From Zonotrichia leucophrys gambelii (Eukaryota; Chordata; Aves; Passeriformes; Passerellidae): DNA of 64,000 nucleotides. Under the pieces are notes generated by a model. That model had not been told where the DNA came from. It did not search any database and was given only the letters and a program-made list of their open reading frames with translations. Position numbers and translations under genes: made by a program. Shown in pieces: positions 37,866 through 50,509 of the stretch (position 1 is its first letter; every line of letters begins with the position of its first letter). The DNA is taken from the NCBI RefSeq assembly GCF_028769735.1, contig NC_088171.1:66605216-66669215 (forward strand). Direction: 5' to 3'.

Positions 37866-39326
37866 GCAGTGTAAAATTTTTGAAGGAAAATAATTTTCTT
37901 TTTACTGCTTTTCATCTTGCAACTCTTTAATGTTAGTACAATGTTTATAGGATACAGTGGGTGGAGAAAAATAAGAAGTCGTGGGCCCCTAACCTGTATC
38001 AGATCAGTTAAATTGGTGGATACTGAACTGAGGAGACAGTGCTGGGGACCTGGGGTGAATCAAGAAAATTTCAGCTGAGCATCTTTGCTGAGAAAAAGCT
38101 AAATGGAATTGTACCCCATCTTCTAGCTGCACATGAGCCCCACCAGCACAGTTGTTGTTTAAAGCACCGTAGCTAGACAGCCAAATTGCTATTGGAATTA
38201 AACTGTGATAGACTCTAGAAATGATAGCATTTGTTAAATGACTATTGTCCTGAACAGCTACTTTAGAATTGGATATGTTGATCAAAGAAAATATCTCTGT
38301 TTTCCACTTGGGACAGTGAGGACAGGCTAATGAAGTAATTTGTTGACAGCTGAAACTGCATCAACACTAAGAACCAAATTCAGTTCCCTGCAATCCCTGC
38401 TTAGTGTTTTTCTCAGGGGGCTCTCTTTTCTCCCCACCAGCTTGAAGATTGCGCCCATAAATTCAATGGATTCAAACTGTACCTTTAGTAGAATTAGTAA
38501 GTATTTCTGCCAGGAAAATACTAATCTCCAGGGAATAAGGTTTGGACAGGGCCTCATAGCATAGCACATATGCAAATACTAGTCCAAGTATGTGAGGTTA
38601 TAAGGCAGAGGGAATAAATATTTCCTGCCCCAGAAAACAGAGGCATTCCCATTCTGCAGGCCAGTACTGCAACTTCCAAAAAGAGGGTGATAGCCAGAAG
38701 TGAATGTTTATGGGTTAAGAAGTAAACAGCATCTCCCACCCAAGGGCTCTGCACTCCAAACCAGGTGCCTCTGCCCCCATCCCTTCATCTACCAGTCCCT
38801 CTTGTTGCCCTGCCTGAGGAAGCCCCAGGGCTCTAACAGCAAAAGAGATGCCACAACTTCCCATGGGCTTCCCTTGGTGCCTGCAGCTCCATGTTGGTCC
38901 CGGCACTAATTGTATGACCTTGCAGGGCAGGGAGGACCTGCCCTTCTCCCACCTGAGTGTGGCAGGCTGCAGAGCCCTACTGGGAATCGGAGGAGCTGGA
39001 ACAGGCACCCCATCTCGGACAGGCACACCAGGTTTGTGGCTCTGCCCTTCACCATTTGTAGCTGAAGAAATGGCTTTGAAAGTTGATTCCCAGCATAATT
39101 ACAGAGCAAGGGCATGGCACCTTCTCCTCCTGTGGAACTCTACAACCTACCTGCAGCATTAGTATCTGTGTATGGTTGCTCTCTGCTGGGGCAATCATCT
39201 TGCTTTAATTTAGGACACTAATGATATCATAAGATAGTTTGATGACAGTGTAATTCTTCTGATGTTTGTTGTTACTGGATATAACAGCTGGTTTCGATAC
39301 TATAAAACACAACATTTCATGTCCTC
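37866..39326. other. Non-coding stretch with a GC-richer patch
   Basis: The patch at 38740-39140 carries overlapping open frames on both strands (up to 104 codons), typical of GC-rich DNA with few stops. None has a known domain, and no repeat family was recognised. Confidence 0.5.
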
Positions 39327-39404
39327 TGAGGGAGTGGAAAGGGGAAGAAAGAGGGTGGTAGCAGGGAGACAGGCAGAAGAGGAGGGAGAGAAGGAAAGGG
39401 AAGT
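39327..39404 (+). repeat. Purine-rich tract
   Basis: About 78 bases, mostly A and G, in GGAA/GAGG-type words with a few interruptions (GTGGTAGC near 39355). It lies just upstream of a conserved-looking block. Confidence 0.7.
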
Positions 39405-39409
39405 CATTG

Positions 39410-39690
39410 AGTGCTTGCCTGATCTGCTATTCGGAGTGAATGATAATTTTTCAGTACAGCAAAGCTGGCAGCAGTGCTTTTGCTATCAGGGTTTTTACCG
39501 TGCTTCTCTGCTTATCTCTCAGCATGACCACTGAAATCTGTGAGATCACACTACGAGCCATGGTATCCTGTCAGGTTTGAAATTATTTCCGACAGGCTAC
39601 AAAAACAATTGGGCCCTCACTTTGGCTGCTTTTACACTAGTTGAAGTCTAATTTATAAGATAGATCATTCGCTCCACTGGTTCTGTCCTT
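39410..39690. promoter_or_regulatory. Candidate conserved non-coding element
   Basis: Non-repetitive block with words such as GAATGATAATTTTTCAGTAC near 39438, CAGTGCTTTTGCTATCAGGG near 39472, ACAAAAACAATTGGGCCCTC near 39599 and GATAGATCATTCGCTCCACT near 39660. It holds AATT and GATA-like cores and scattered CpGs. Judged by appearance only. Confidence 0.25.
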
Positions 39691-41974
39691 GATACTTTTC
39701 AAGCTATGGCTGGTGTTGGTGACTTTTGTTTTGTAATTCTTACATCTTCTGTAGGGTTTTTTATTTGCTTTGATTTTTGGGTGGTTTCTTTTTGTTTTTC
39801 CAGCTCATATCCCTATTTGATAGGCACAACTTCTTTATCCAAATGCATTATTTCCCTGCAAGTAGCTACTTCACTGTTCATATCAGCTGTGACCTTCACA
39901 ATACATCACAGTCTGCCTGAGCTGAGATTTATTTAATACTCTCTAGAAAGCTCTCCAGTTAGATTTTAATAGTATTTGTTCTACCTTTGTGTATGAAATA
40001 GGAGAAAGCTTATTTTCCCTTTAGACCACAGGGCAATGCACAATTACTGCTAGGGACTGCTAAAGAATTAAATAATAATAATTTAAAGCCACAGTTTTGC
40101 TGAGCTCCATTGGACCTGCCTAGTTATAAGCCCACTCTTTGTTATGTAAAACTGAGTATTAAATTGAAATCATGCTTTATTTATAGAGAAATACACAGTG
40201 AGATTTGAGCTTAAATAAACTAACTGGGCAGCTCAGTTCTCACCAAAATGCCTTTGAAAATCTCACCTCTGCGGGATTCACTGTAAGAATTAGATATTCC
40301 TTTTGATCCTTTTGTCTCTAGCAAAGAACACAGTGAAATAAAATTTCAGTAAAATATGAAAAGTTTAAACTTGTACCTCATCTATGCTCCTTTGTGAATT
40401 GAAACCAGGTTATATTTTTTATGGCTACTGAAATATACCTATATTTTAAAAATATTGTGTACATTTTCCTGGCCACATTATGAACATTTAGCATATGAGA
40501 TAGTCAGGGAATGACACCCATGTAAGTAAAACAACTTTTTTCCTCTTCACACCTTTAGTCTTCTACTTTCTAAAAATCCAAAAGTCCATTGAAAGTCCGT
40601 TAATTCTTTGTACTTTACAATTTTCAAATATTGTGCATTAGTTGCATCATGAGGGCTCCTGATCCTGCAGCACTGAGCCCCATGTTTAAATGAAGCACCC
40701 CGGCAGACTTCATGCAGATCTTAGAATGTAAAAGGCTTGGTAAAAGGAGCACTGTGGTCAAACTCAGGAGGAGGAGGTTTCATCCTTCTTCCTATATTTG
40801 CCTTTGGCTTTCTGGGACAAAAGGACTCAGCTTCACACAATGCCTTGTTATGTTTGATGGATTATCACTGTAGCCTGATGCTGCTCTAGAGTTTCTGTTT
40901 CACCATCCACTAAGCAAGGTCTGTGTTTCCTAGCATTTTGGTGAAGTTCACGGACAGGTTTTTGATGAAAAGCATCCCACAGTATGCAGCTATTATTAAA
41001 TGCTGGCCAGATCACTGTGCATTTTGTAAAGCGTTTTTAGCCAGGCTCTAAAATCAATGAGAAGACAAAGGAATTTAACTTATTCTGTGCTAAAGAACTT
41101 TCCTATAACATGGTTTTTAGGGCTTCGTGGGAGAAAACCCAAAGCATAGAAGGTGCCATGAAGATGGCATTTGTTATTTTTTGCAAACACAATACAGATA
41201 TGCCATGTTAAGGCCATTCCTCCCAACAGCAAAACTGTTCAGATCAAGAAATGTGAAATTTCTGTTTCTACACTTCTCTTCCTATGTTCTTTTTGACTGA
41301 CTCCAAGGTGACAGATGACTGGGTGGCAGAATGTGTGATGGATAGCTTGATTATTTTAACAATTAAATATGTAATGAAGAGCTGGAAAGGTTCCATGTAA
41401 GTCTCATTTTCATCCTGGTTAAATATGGTGTGCATAATTAATTTTCAAATAAGAAAGGGCTCCAGCAAGAAAAGAAATGAAAGAAAGTTGAAGAGATGGT
41501 GAATATTTTATCAAACGTCACTCATTCAAAACTCATTAATATACATAGTCCAGGAGTAACCATCTCTTATGAAGTTAAATGCAGCAGTGCTTATTTTCTT
41601 GGCAGATTATCCAGTTTATTGTTAAACTTAATGGCTTAATACCATCTATGGCCCAAACCCAAGCTTGTGTGCCTCTCAGAGAGGCCAGCAGAAGGTGAAA
41701 AGCCGTGGCTTTCTGTGGGGAGGTCAGAGGTAGCACAAATTTAAAAGAAAGGAAACTTTGTCTTTTTGGTCAATACACAAGTTTCTTTAAAAGCAAAGCC
41801 AAATGAGCCACTTTTCCTCATCCAAAAGGGATTAATCTTGTCTACCTAGAGCCAACTCAGAGGTCTGACCTACGATAAAGAGCTTCTTCAGCGCTCAGTG
41901 AAGTGAAACAGACATTCTTGGAAAGATTTTGACCCCCCTGTGTCAGTCATGCATCTTGTGCAGAGACCACCAGT
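39691..41974. other. AT-rich non-coding stretch
   Basis: Few open frames at 39940-41880. A phrase near 40651 (GGGCTCCTGATCCTGCAGCA) resembles the start of an old sauropsid repeat but is not extended. No other feature recognised. Confidence 0.55.
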
Positions 41975-42022
41975 AAACCTCCTTCTTCCTCTGTGACCAA
42001 ACCTCCTTCTCCCTCTGTGACC
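41975..42022 (+). repeat. 24-bp tandem duplication
   Basis: Two adjacent 24-bp copies beginning AAACCTCCTTCT and ending CTCTGTGACC, differing at one base (T or C at position 13). On the minus strand it makes a repeated eight-residue motif in a meaningless frame. Confidence 0.95.
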
Positions 42023-43420
42023 ACTGGTGACCAAGGATGGATGAACAGTCTTGTGTTCCTGTGCTGGCAAGGTACTTACGTGCATCTAAATTTTGGACAC
42101 CTGAATCCCACCATTGGCCTTTCCCTATTTAAAAACATCATTTTCTCTTTCTTTGTGCTCCTTCTTCAGCTGGAGACAATGATTTCCTCATTTTCTTTCT
42201 GAGACCCTGGTTCACACAGCAAACGGCTAGAGGTGAGGAAAATGGCTCAATGCTCTCTCATCATTTTGCACTTAATGGAGATGATGAAAACTTGGACATT
42301 CATATCAAGGGAAAATCCACTACTTCAAAATCTATGTGTTCTACATTGAAAATGCCTCTCTGTGCTATTATGGTTTTTTTCTGGATTTTAATTTTTCATA
42401 ATTGTGAAAGTGTTTTTTAAAAAAAATCAACTAAATATTCTATTTCAAGTTGTTGGACCAAATCTACCTATCACTTTTGGGCCCAATTCAGTATTCCTCT
42501 GAGCTGTTTGGATGCCACAGATGGACAGGCTGTGGTCCTTATCTTTTCCAAGGAACTAGGCTACTTTGTCAAACTGAAAGATATTCAGGTTCAAATATGA
42601 GCTAATTATACTACTCCACATCATAAAATCAGGACTTTAAAAAAATGTTTTTCTTTCAAAAAATTTGCAGGGAAATCCTAGCTAGTTCTATAAGTTAAAT
42701 TGTGAGCAGTGTGATTCATAGCTAGAGAATGCTTTGAAGATATATAGTGTTATGTAAATGCTAAGAAATAATAATTATTTTAATTAGAATATTATTAACT
42801 ATGGGAGGAGAGAAGATTAAACAATGGGCTTCATTATGAAATGCTTTTGAATGAACTAAGGCTGAGGACATTTATTAAATGCAGTGCCATTCCTCTGCAA
42901 AAGGAACATCCTTGCTCCTGCATGCTGCTTTCTGATCTTAGTGCACATCCTTAGCCTTTCAGCATGAATCAGATATGAGCAAGAAGCTCAGCATAAGGAG
43001 GAAAAATGAGTGTAGTAACAGAGGCTTTATTGTACGCTTGTTGCCAAGAAGACACTGTTTTTATTCTCAATTACCCAGTCATGGCCACTAAATTCCTAGA
43101 CATGTAATCCAAGAGAGTTTGAGCTTGTCTGTGAAGTTGCAGGCTACATCCTGGTCCATCTGAAGAGTTAAAATTTTGTTATGTTGAATTTTCCATGTGT
43201 TATTTCTTCTCACCTGACACTGTGGACATAAACTTCAGAATGCCTTTCTTCTTTGCTTTTCTGAACATTTAATTTTTTTAAGAGGAACCACTGATCACTA
43301 TTATTATTATTTACTAATTTTGTTTGCTGTAGTCCCTAGAAGTGACTAACCAAGCTCAGAACACCTCTGTGTTATTTAGCATGTTTCCAAAGCCCAAAAT
43401 AACTGAAATTTCGAAGGGAA
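42023..43420. other. AT-rich non-coding stretch
   Basis: Contains A/T-rich runs (42415-42427) and short ATT/TTA repeats near 43300. No repeat family or exon recognised. The GGGCCCAATTCAGTATTC phrase near 42478 may be a scrap of an old repeat. Confidence 0.5.
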
Positions 43421-43638
43421 ATATAGGTTGGATATTAGGAAAAAGTTTTTTATGGAAGGAATGATAAAGTACTGGAATGGTCTGCCTGGGGAGGTGGTGA
43501 AGTCACCATGCCTGGATGTGTTTAAAAAAAGCCTGGATGTGGCACTTGGTGCCATGGTTTAGTTGAAGTGTTATGGCATGGGTTAGACTTCATTATCTTG
43601 AAGGTCTTTTCCAACTCAGTGATTCTGTGATTCTGTGA
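43421..43638 (+). mobile_element. CR1 LINE, 5'-truncated 3' end
   Basis: Seen: AGGTTGGATATTAGGAAAAA, GGAATGGTCTGCCTGGGGAG, GTGGTGAAGTCACC, AGCCTGGATGTGGCACTTGG, TGCCATGGTTTAGTTG, AAGGTCTTTTCCAACTCAG, ending in GATTCTGTGATTCTGTGA. This is the full succession of a CR1 3' end in sense orientation, with the tandem tail at 43621-43638. About 220 bp, no coding capacity. It is opposite in orientation to the copy near 9.3 kb. Confidence 0.95.
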
Positions 43639-46600
43639 ACATTATCTTCCAAACTGCAAGGAAACTGATCGTCATCACCTTGCTAAAATAAGGATTCAAT
43701 CTCAAATAAGGAGAAGCAGTAATATCTCAATATTTGCAATCACTGTCAGCCTACCAATTATGGAGTCCTTTCTTTTGGCTCTTAAACCACAGTGATACAA
43801 AATTCCTGGTTAAAATAGGGTTTCCTCTGCATCTCTGGGTACTGCTGCCAGAAGAATGCAACTCCACCAAAAAAAGGGGTACTGAAAAATATTCCAGTGG
43901 CTCCCATCAGTCCCAGTTTACCTCAAAATGCACTGTCATACAAGACAGGAAGTGGAAGACTGAAGGGGGAAACTTCAAATTTTGTGTAGACAACTGTGGC
44001 TGCATAGAATATGGCCCCGTGGCAGTCAGGGGCATCCTTGACGCTGACTTCAATGGGCATCACTGTCTGTGGTTGATGGATGGAGGTCCAGGCTGGGTGT
44101 GGCAGGCCCAAAGGAGACAAAACTGGAACATGGTGTGTCCATGACTCGATGGCCTTTACACAATCTTTTTTATATGTGCTTTTAGTTTTGGAGCTGCTTT
44201 GGAGCTCTTTGTGTGATAATTTAGGTAGGTCATTTCTCCAGCATCCGTGTGAATGATCAAGCTCGCATTTTGTTTCTTCTCTGTCCTTACTGGCTTTATT
44301 CTGCTTCTACCAAGTCAAAGGTGAAGCTTGTGTTGATTTCACAGATGGCACAGATAAACCCTGTTCTTCTAGAGGAGCATTATATGCTAAAACTTTTGGT
44401 TCATTTACATCATATTGTGTTATATAACAAATAGTAGTGTCAGTGAATCCTGTTAAGAATCTGGTTTATCACCTTGTACCTCTTCAGATTACTGAGTCGT
44501 ATCTAATGATCAAAGAACTTGTTGATCCTCCACATGTTTTTGTAGCATTTCTTATGGACTTCTCTGTAAAAGATATTAATTTTGGTGTACACTAAATTTT
44601 ATCTAAAATTGTGGGGTTTGTTGTTGGTATGTTGATCTTCTATAAGGAAAACAAGCCTTCTAAATGTGTTCTCTGCTGTTATTTGCCTTTGATTCCCATT
44701 TACTGTTTATTCAATTCAGGAAAGTCTTTTGTTCTTTAGAATATTTTAACAAATGCTGAGCTCCCAGAGTCAACTCTACAACCCCCCTTATTTATCTGCT
44801 CTCCCATCATTCTGTCACTGAACCCAGCTTGCTGTCCTAGAGCTATGTGGAATTCATTGTAAAGAAAATCTTAATGTGTCAAGTAGATAAAACAAACTTT
44901 AAAAATAAGTAACTTCTTGAGAAGTGAGACAATGCAATTTTTTAAGCTGCACCATGTGCTGTCAATATTAGCCAGAGACTGTGCAGCCACTGGCTGTTGA
45001 TAAAATGGAGATCAGTGATTCCCTGAGTCAAGGTCACAGATGATAAAGTGACAAAGGCCCAGAAGCAGGGATGGAAGGCCTAAATATCAGATCAGCTTTT
45101 GTGTCTTTGAATAGCAAAACCATTTCAATATTTAACTTCCTTTTCTGCCTAAGCCTTCGAGGTCCACAGTGGGTAAGAAGTCACTCAAGTTGTCTTCTTC
45201 GTCAGTTTTAAATCATTCCAAGAGATGCAAATCACTTCCTAACAGAGACCTCTCATGAGCTGTGTTTGCATTTTGCAGAATAATAATAAGAGCTTTTTAA
45301 AGCTTTCCACTTCATAAAGGGCCTAACATCTTCTATTCTCTTTGTCAAGTGACTCTTGAAAGAATATGTGGTACTGTACCTTTGGAACATTAAAATGAGA
45401 GATAATCCCTTATTCTGCAGGGAGTTTGAAACCAAGATATTGCAGATTTAAAAAGAGCAACTTGAAGAGATCCGCTGATGTGAGACTATTGTGAAACATC
45501 ATTTTTACAGATTTTAGCTCATGTCAGAAGCAGTTTATTTACAATAATTGATCTATTCCAACAATGCTTCTGGTTAGTTTGGTGGTTTATTGTCATTGTT
45601 CTAAAAATATTCATACAGTGCCTGGTCCTGACTGGATGCTCTTTTAGAATTCACTTAGCATTTTTGACTAAATACTGATTTTAGGACTGTGCCAAAGTAA
45701 CAAGAGGCAAAGACTTGCACCAAGGAAAGAACTATACCTAGAAGTATATATACTGAATGATGTATCTCCTCTAGATCTCATTTGAATAACTATGAGTTTA
45801 ATCACAATGAGAAAATCCCAACTGTGTACTGCTTACATTTCTTCTTAACTAAAACTGGCAGTGCAGGAATAGGATCCAGTTAGCAAGAGTGTCCTTGTCT
45901 GATGCAATAATATAAAAATTCCAGTGAAGTGTTTATTTTCCAGCAACATTTATAGTAATCTTAATAGATCTCTTCCAACTGTATCCCAAAGACAAGATGG
46001 TTTGCCAAGCAGAGGGTGGAGAAAAGTTAGGCTGGCCAAAATCCCCCCAAAAATTCTATTTAATAAAAAATCTTGAGATTTCAAGACCTGTTTTCACAAC
46101 AATGCAGAATAAAACCAAAACCCCCAGTAATTATTTACACACATAAGCAGTGACTCCACAGTAGTCCCTATCTTAACTATTACGACTCTCAGCTGAGATG
46201 TGAGACATAGAAATAGGAAATGTTGGGGAAAAAAGCCAAAATAAAACAGTGTAAAAGTACCACAAAGAAGAAGACAGTAGTGTCACTCAATATCCTATTC
46301 ATCACTCTGAGATTTGTAGCATGTGATGGCATTGTGGTCCAGAGCTGCACAAGCCTGAAAAGTAGTTTCCAATAACTCCTTTAGAATTCAATCTCTATGG
46401 ATTCAAAGAGCAAACCAAACATGTTTGGCTTCAGGATCTGCATCTGTGATGGTATTTTACCACTGTTTTTCTTAGTTAGGATTTTTTTTTTGTTAAAAAT
46501 TCAATCTGCAGGACTTGTGGACATATCTGGATGGCACCTTAGAGCACACTTTGTGATCTATAGTCTGCAGACTTATTGTAATCAGTGAGTTATATTTTTA

Positions 46601-48038
46601 AACATTTTTAAACAATCCTGATGATGTGCATCCTTTGAAATTCAAACAAACTATGAGAGTTTCTGGTGAATTTATGAATTGCTGACTTCAAGTGCCAGTA
46701 AATATTTGTGCTTTCTTAATGTCAGGTAAGAAAAGAAATTTCAACATAGTATTAGAGAAATGCATCTTCCAACAAGAAAAAAAGTTTTATTTCCTAACCT
46801 TATCCAGTTATTTTGTACTATGCAGGTTGGAACTACATTGCTTAGAGATTGTTTTTCCTCTGATCGCTATAAAATGCTCACCACAAGATAATCCTCATCC
46901 GAGCCTAATGACATAACTGACATCAACTGGGTGCATACAAATTTCTAGCATGAAAGAAAATTGCCAAGTGAATGTTCTGGTCACTCAGGTAGTTGTACAT
47001 ATATGTATAGGGACATACAGATGTATGATTAAATATGTAATTCTTTGCATCTGCATGCACATTGGAGATTTCCTGTATATACTTTGAGAAGCAATTATGC
47101 AGAAAGAAATGTTACTACATGCATTTGTCTAGTGGAGAAACACTCAGAGAATTTAGAGAGGGAAAGACAGGCACTTGAGAATCTTGCCTAGTTTAGAATA
47201 AGAGAGAAAATTTCAAATTAAACCATTGGCTCTAGGAGAAACACCTGCTACAAGTCAGAGGAAAAAAGAGGACAGTAGAATATGCCTATATTCATCCAGT
47301 CAAAAGGCTCCTTCTGGTTACATGTAATGGAGACAGAACTGATTCTGGAGGAAGATGTCTTTCCATCTCATTGGGGATACCATATGAAAAATACAGTTTG
47401 CTTTCTTACCCCCATTGCCCCATAAACTGGGAAAGAAGAGGTGTGGAGGAAGGTGAAGAAGAGTACTTTGGCTGAGCAGAATCAAGGGGGGAAAAATTAA
47501 TTGAATCAAATGGCTGACCAGCTGTCTTTGCAGCATCTTGTCTTCTGAAGACTCTAGATGCTGCAGTGCTCTACAAAACGCTCCCTCACCTCGGTTTTAA
47601 AAAGCTTCATTGCACCTTATCACATCAAAGCAAAGCATCTGCATGTTTCAGTTGTGGGGCATCATGTGTCTGGCTCCCCTCTGGCTCTCACTAATCCCCT
47701 GGATTATCACAGCTCTCTAAAGCGGCTCTTAAAAACCCTGTGAAAATAGGACTCCAAGTGGGTGTGTGAGAAGTGGAGACTGCAGCAATAAGCCTGCCTG
47801 TGCCTATGGAATTCATATAATCACAGCCTACATTACCAAAAAAGGTGTTGAAAAGTCTGCTTTTGCCCCAGCTGATCCCAGACAATACTGGCTCTCAGTG
47901 AGACAAAACAAGATTGAGTCTGGTTCATTCATTTGCTGGAGCACATCTGAACTGCTGCTACGTGTTATAGCTCATGCTGAGTACACGAGGCACTGCTCCT
48001 CTGTAATCCTCCAACATTCAGGTTTTTTGCTCTTTTTC
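43639..48038. other. Non-coding stretch, no gene seen
   Basis: A 136-codon plus-strand frame at 43734-44144 is the longest here but has no recognisable domain and no splice or promoter context. The word GCTGACTTCAATGGGCATCA near 44044 may be a scrap of an old sauropsid repeat. T9 run near 46482-46490. Other frames are 60-97 codons and unremarkable. Confidence 0.5.
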
Positions 48039-48085
48039 AAAGTCCCCATCTGTAAATGAGGGAGTTCGACAAGGTGACGATGCCC
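48039..48085 (+). mobile_element. Possible MIR3/L2-type 3' tail
   Basis: AAAGTCCCCATCTGTAAATG, AGGGAGTTCGACAAGGTGA and CGATGCC resemble the shared MIR3/L2 tail (CCCCATCTGTAAAATGAGGG, GGTTGGACTAGATGATC). Short and divergent; chance similarity is possible. Confidence 0.35.
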
Positions 48086-48627
48086 TCCTAGAGGGGCTGT
48101 GGTTTGTGCAGGGTGGTCTTTAGCATGGGCAGCAAAGACAGGAGATGAGTGGGAAGCCTTTGCTATGGAGGTGGCATGTGACCCCTCTGTAGCTGGTGTC
48201 TGTCCCTTTAGATCTGTGGGGAGGAGATGGTCTCACAGGGCTGCTATCCCAGCAGTTCAGGTGTGAAAAAAAGAGGGCTCCAGCCTGTACTGAGAGGCCA
48301 GTGCCTTTCATAGTCCTCAAATCCACTTCAGAGAAAAGAAGCCAAGGAAGGAACACAAAAGGAAAAGTTTTCATTGTGTAAAGGGGAAAGAAGTTTTTGC
48401 AGAAATTATGGCTCTTCCCCTGTCTTAGATCTGTTGGCTGCTCATTCCCAAAGGAAAACATAATAATCCCATGAAAGTCATGGTATTGAGAACTAAATGA
48501 TAGTAAACCCTAAAATCTTCAGTAGTTAATGAGATTTTTTTTCCTTTTCTCTCATTTAAAAATAAAAAAGATTATGCATGTCTGACATTGACACAAAGTC
48601 TGGAGAACTGACCCATAAAGTAATTAG
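48086..48627. other. Non-coding stretch, no gene seen
   Basis: Includes a 113-codon minus-strand frame (48120-48461) with no recognisable domain. A T9-10 run at about 48535-48543. Confidence 0.5.
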
Positions 48628-48690
48628 AAGAGGAATTCACCCTCTGCTCTGCCCCCCTCCCCAACCTTTCCCATCTCAAAGTCAGATCAG

Positions 48691-48831
48691 ATGAAAGGCA
48701 AGCTCTGTTTACTTCCTGATCTGTCTAATTTCAGTAACGAGGACCATCCCGACTTCATCTTCCTGCAGCTGCTAGGAGTGAAACTCAAGAGTCTGCCCCA
48801 GGCACTGCAGCACCTTCTCAGAGCTGCTTGA
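48691..48831 (+). other. Short exon-like open frame, 46 codons, unproven
   Basis: Seen: an open frame from 48628 to a TGA at 48829-48831, with an ATG at 48691. The C-terminal 31 codons after an acceptor-like run (CTGTCTAATTTCAG, 48721-48734) are GC-rich and use common vertebrate codons. They read NEDHPDFIFLQLLGVKLK followed by SLPQALQHLLRAA, a plausible amphipathic segment. I do not recognise it. It could be the last coding exon of an unannotated gene, a micropeptide, or chance. No matching upstream exon or polyadenylation site was identified. Confidence 0.12.
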
Positions 48832-49939
48832 CCTTAATGGATTAGCGTTTCCCTGAGCAGGTGGCAATATAACAAGAGGAGACAAACTTTTACACTTAGG
48901 AGACCTCTGGTGAATGGCATCAAATTTCAGAAGGTTGAAACAGAGCAAAGAGACTTCTGATGCCTTCCCACCTTAACCCTGCGTCACCTTAACCTCCTTG
49001 CTATGCACATAAGTTACAGCTTTCCAGTTGGGAATCTAAGTCTGTTTATTAAGGAATCAAAGTAAAAACAGCCTTATATTCTTAACATGTCCTACTCTCA
49101 CAAATCCTATTGAATTAAAGGAGAGCAACGGGTGCTTTGATTTCAGTCTGCTTATGTCTGAGTGTCTGAATAGGGTGTTAGGAGTATTACTTTAGGCTCT
49201 TCATTTTGCAAGTATGTGCCACGGTAAATGCATCATAGTCAAAGCAATAATAGCATCTTTTGCTTTGAGGTTCTAATTCTACCAAATAATTCAGGGTTTA
49301 AAATGGCAATGCCAAATGCACTGTATGCTTTCAGTAGGTAGAAGAGCAGAAAAAATGCTGGTTTATTTTAAAAAACACAAAAGTATTTGTCGATTCCTCC
49401 TACACACATCAGCCCTAGTAACAGACCAGATTCTACTTTATCCTAGTCTACTTTCCACTGTCTACTATGATCTGTTTGTTTAAGGATTCATCATAATAAT
49501 TACAAGTCAAAACTGTCAAACAGATGTCCAAGATCTGATAGCCTGGTGTCAGTTACCATATTAAAACCTCGAGACAGAGATACCTCTACTTAGGCTTCTT
49601 TACACTAACTCTTCATTTGCTCAGCACCTGCAGCTCCCACTATGTTGACTTACGAGACCAGATCATTCATGTTTTCAAACAGGTTAGTTGCTAGATTTTC
49701 CAATCAGCAGCCAAGAAATATGAGATTGGTTTTTACCAGTATACAAAGGAACATTTCAAGGAGACAGACAAGGCAATAAAGCAAGAGCAAGTAAAATGTA
49801 GTGATAGAAATTTTTTTTTGCTATAAGTAAACCTGTTACCTTCTGAATAGTTTGCTCTTGTCAATAATGTGTAGGAATCTTATGTAAATATGCATATGTT
49901 TATATATTTAGTTTTCTATATGCCTTTGTGTCTACTATT
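48832..49939. other. AT-rich non-coding stretch
   Basis: No frame of 60 codons or more. No repeat family recognised. A T9 run lies near 49811-49819. Confidence 0.6.
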
Positions 49940-49965
49940 ACATATACACGTGCATATATATGTGT
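49940..49965. other. Alternating purine-pyrimidine run
   Basis: Twenty-six bases that alternate purine and pyrimidine without exception (ACATATACACGTG then CATATATATGTGT). They form an imperfect palindrome around a CACGTG E-box. Such runs can adopt left-handed or cruciform DNA. Confidence 0.7.
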
Positions 49966-50097
49966 TTGCGTATTTTTAATCCACATAAGATGCTACCAGA
50001 TATTTATTTATTAAGTATTTCTTTTTGGGCTCCAGTAGTTAGTAAATTTCCTCTTCAGCAGAATATGTTTTGTGTATTTTAAAGTTGTCATGTCAAA

Positions 50098-50162
50098 TGA
50101 TTTCAGTGGAAAGTACTGACATACTATTCACTTAAAACCTGCAGTCATTTAGGATCAAGGAC
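50098..50162 (+). repeat. Possible ancient sauropsid interspersed repeat scrap
   Basis: GATTTCAGTGGAAAGTACTG, ACATACTATTCACTTAAAAC and CATTTAGGATCAAGGAC run parallel to a commonly seen old sauropsid repeat word order (TTCAATGGGACTACTCACAT, TTAAAGTTAAGCAC, GCTGGATCAGGGCC). The match is loose. Confidence 0.25.
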
Positions 50163-50509
50163 GTTGTCCCTATAAGAAAATAATGTCCTGAGAAGCATAG
50201 CTTCTGGGATCACATCATGTGTTTGTCCAGTGACATCCAACTGTTCTGAACATATCTGGCTCTGTATTGTCCTGTCCCCAAAGACCTGTGTCGCCGTGTA
50301 CTTGTATCATGAATATTAAAAGCACGATTATACTTTTCACCCCAGCACAGTTCATCTGTCCATCCAGATATGTATGTCAGCTATTTTAACTGAAACTGTC
50401 TCTCTGACAAGTACCTCACATACTCGTACAGTATTTGTATGACTTTATGAATACATCAAGATTGGAAAGCTGCATGTCCTACACGCACATTTTTGAATTT
50501 TTTTAGTAA

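Noticed and set aside
43734..44144. 136-codon plus-strand open frame
   Set aside because: No known domain and no exon signals. It lies just after a CR1 end but does not resemble CR1 or other transposon proteins.
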